Shown here: piece by piece, positions 31,731-32,220 of the stretch | How positions within the stretch are numbered: the stretch's first letter is position 1 | Layout: each line of letters begins with the position of its first letter | DNA from: Klenkia sp. PcliD-1-E | Lineage (GTDB): Bacteria; Actinomycetota; Actinomycetes; Mycobacteriales; Geodermatophilaceae | Assembly: GCF_024124375.1 (NCBI RefSeq) | Contig: NZ_JAMXRZ010000045.1 | Coordinates: 1 to 32,220, forward strand | DNA: 32,220 nucleotides | Direction: 5' to 3' | The notes under the pieces: generated by a model | What the model saw: the letters and a program-made list of their open reading frames with translations, nothing else | What the model was told of the DNA's origin: nothing | Databases searched by the model: none | Made by a program: the position numbers and the translations under genes

Positions 31731-32220
31731 TCAGCGGTAGTTGACGTGCACGTGGTCGTAGTGGTTCGCGGTCGTGCCGCCGCGGTCCTCCATCATCACC
31801 CACGACCCGTTGGCCGAGGACAGCATCCGCTGGTTCCAGATCAGGTACTCCACGCCCAGCTCGGCCCAGTGCGCGCGGTGGTAGGCCACGATCGCGTCAC
31901 CGAGGGCCTCATCGGTCATGACCATGTAGTCCAGCGCGTTGCCCGAGGGGTGGCCCGACGGGTCGGTGGCGCTGGGCCGGGTGCCGCCCAGGGTGATCGA
32001 ACCCGCGCCCGGCACGTTGCTGACCACGGCGTCGGCGGCGGCCTGCACCCGCGAGGAGACCGGGCCGGCGCTGTTGGAGATCCGCGCGGTGCCCGCGACG
32101 GCGGCGGTGGACCCGGACGCCGACCCTGCCGACGACGCCGCCGAGGACTCGGCAGCGGCGGCCTCCGCAGCCTGCGCGGCGGCGGCCTCTGCTGCGGCGG
32201 CCTCGGCAGCAGCGGCCTCG
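31731..32220 (-). CDS. C-terminal part of Ala-rich secreted protein with ARB-07466-like domain (5' end off window)
   Basis: The frame is open to the right edge, so the start lies outside. The right end encodes an Ala/Glu-rich EAAAA-type repeat (about 32155-32220), probably helical or coiled-coil. A Ser/Gly/Ala linker follows, then a globular C-terminal domain of about 105 residues. That domain has GHPSGNALDYMV, EYLIWNQRMLS and NHYDHVHVNYR, matching the ARB-07466-like/peptidase-M15-like domain seen in actinobacterial coiled-coil cell-wall proteins. H in GHPSGNALD and the DHVH pair are candidate metal ligands. A peptidoglycan-related envelope role is inferred. Confidence 0.8.
   Translation of the reverse strand, partial: EAAAAEAAAAEAAAAQAAEAAAAESSAASSAGSASGSTAAVAGTARISNSAGPVSSRVQAAADAVVSNVPGAGSITLGGTRPSATDPSGHPSGNALDYMVMTDEALGDAIVAYHRAHWAELGVEYLIWNQRMLSSANGSWVMMEDRGGTTANHYDHVHVNYR

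Noticed and set aside
1-32220. Mobile element or prophage origin of the island
   Set aside because: No transposase, integrase, tRNA gene or flanking direct repeats were seen, and composition is uniform across the window.

Overview
The window reads as chromosome of a very GC-rich actinobacterium. GTG starts predominate, third codon positions are almost all G or C, and many adjacent genes share four-base NTGA stop/start overlaps. Gene content and the style of the intergenic repeats suggest Geodermatophilaceae (Blastococcus/Geodermatophilus/Modestobacter type), but that placement is inference.

Bases 1 to about 20,000 form a dense catabolic island. A leftward operon (1-3901) encodes a creatininase-family amidohydrolase, an SDR, an isochorismatase-type cysteine amidohydrolase, a cupin and an AtzH-amidase fusion that runs off the left edge. 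Divergent from it is an 8-oxoguanine-deaminase-like protein (3996-5279) with two metal ligands replaced. An isopenicillin-N-synthase-like Fe(II) oxygenase (5292-6275) faces it. A 472-base spacer follows, holding a 28-bp hairpin repeat array bounded by perfect 18-bp inverted repeats. A rightward run (6748-11913) encodes a phytoene-desaturase-like FAD enzyme, a Rieske oxygenase, an ATZ/TRZ-type amidohydrolase and an acetamidase/formamidase.

Convergent with that run is a leftward block (11891-19953). In transcription order it encodes a phthalate-dioxygenase-reductase-type flavoprotein, a MetF-like protein with an N-terminal Cys motif, a cytosine-deaminase-like enzyme, a NitT/TauT-type ABC importer (ATPase, permease, lipoprotein), a truncated luciferase-like flavin monooxygenase and an amidase. 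A FAD-linked oxidase and a PdxH-like protein (20043-21964) are divergent from it. Taken together I read this as uptake, oxidative attack (possibly N- or O-demethylation), ring opening and full deamination of an unidentified N-rich heterocycle. No regulator gene is visible.

Bases 22,000-32,220 look more like ordinary chromosome: a carboxylesterase, a WrbA-like flavoprotein, a strong bidirectional terminator, an SNF2 helicase, a leucine-rich-repeat lipoprotein, a lipoprotein alpha/beta hydrolase, an unknown 125-residue protein, YggT, a zinc alcohol/formaldehyde dehydrogenase, SelO, and the C-terminal part of an Ala-rich secreted protein. Two apparent single-base frameshifts lie 220 bases apart, at the 5' end of the helicase gene and the 3' end of the LRR gene.

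No tRNA, rRNA, CRISPR array, insertion sequence or prophage was recognised.
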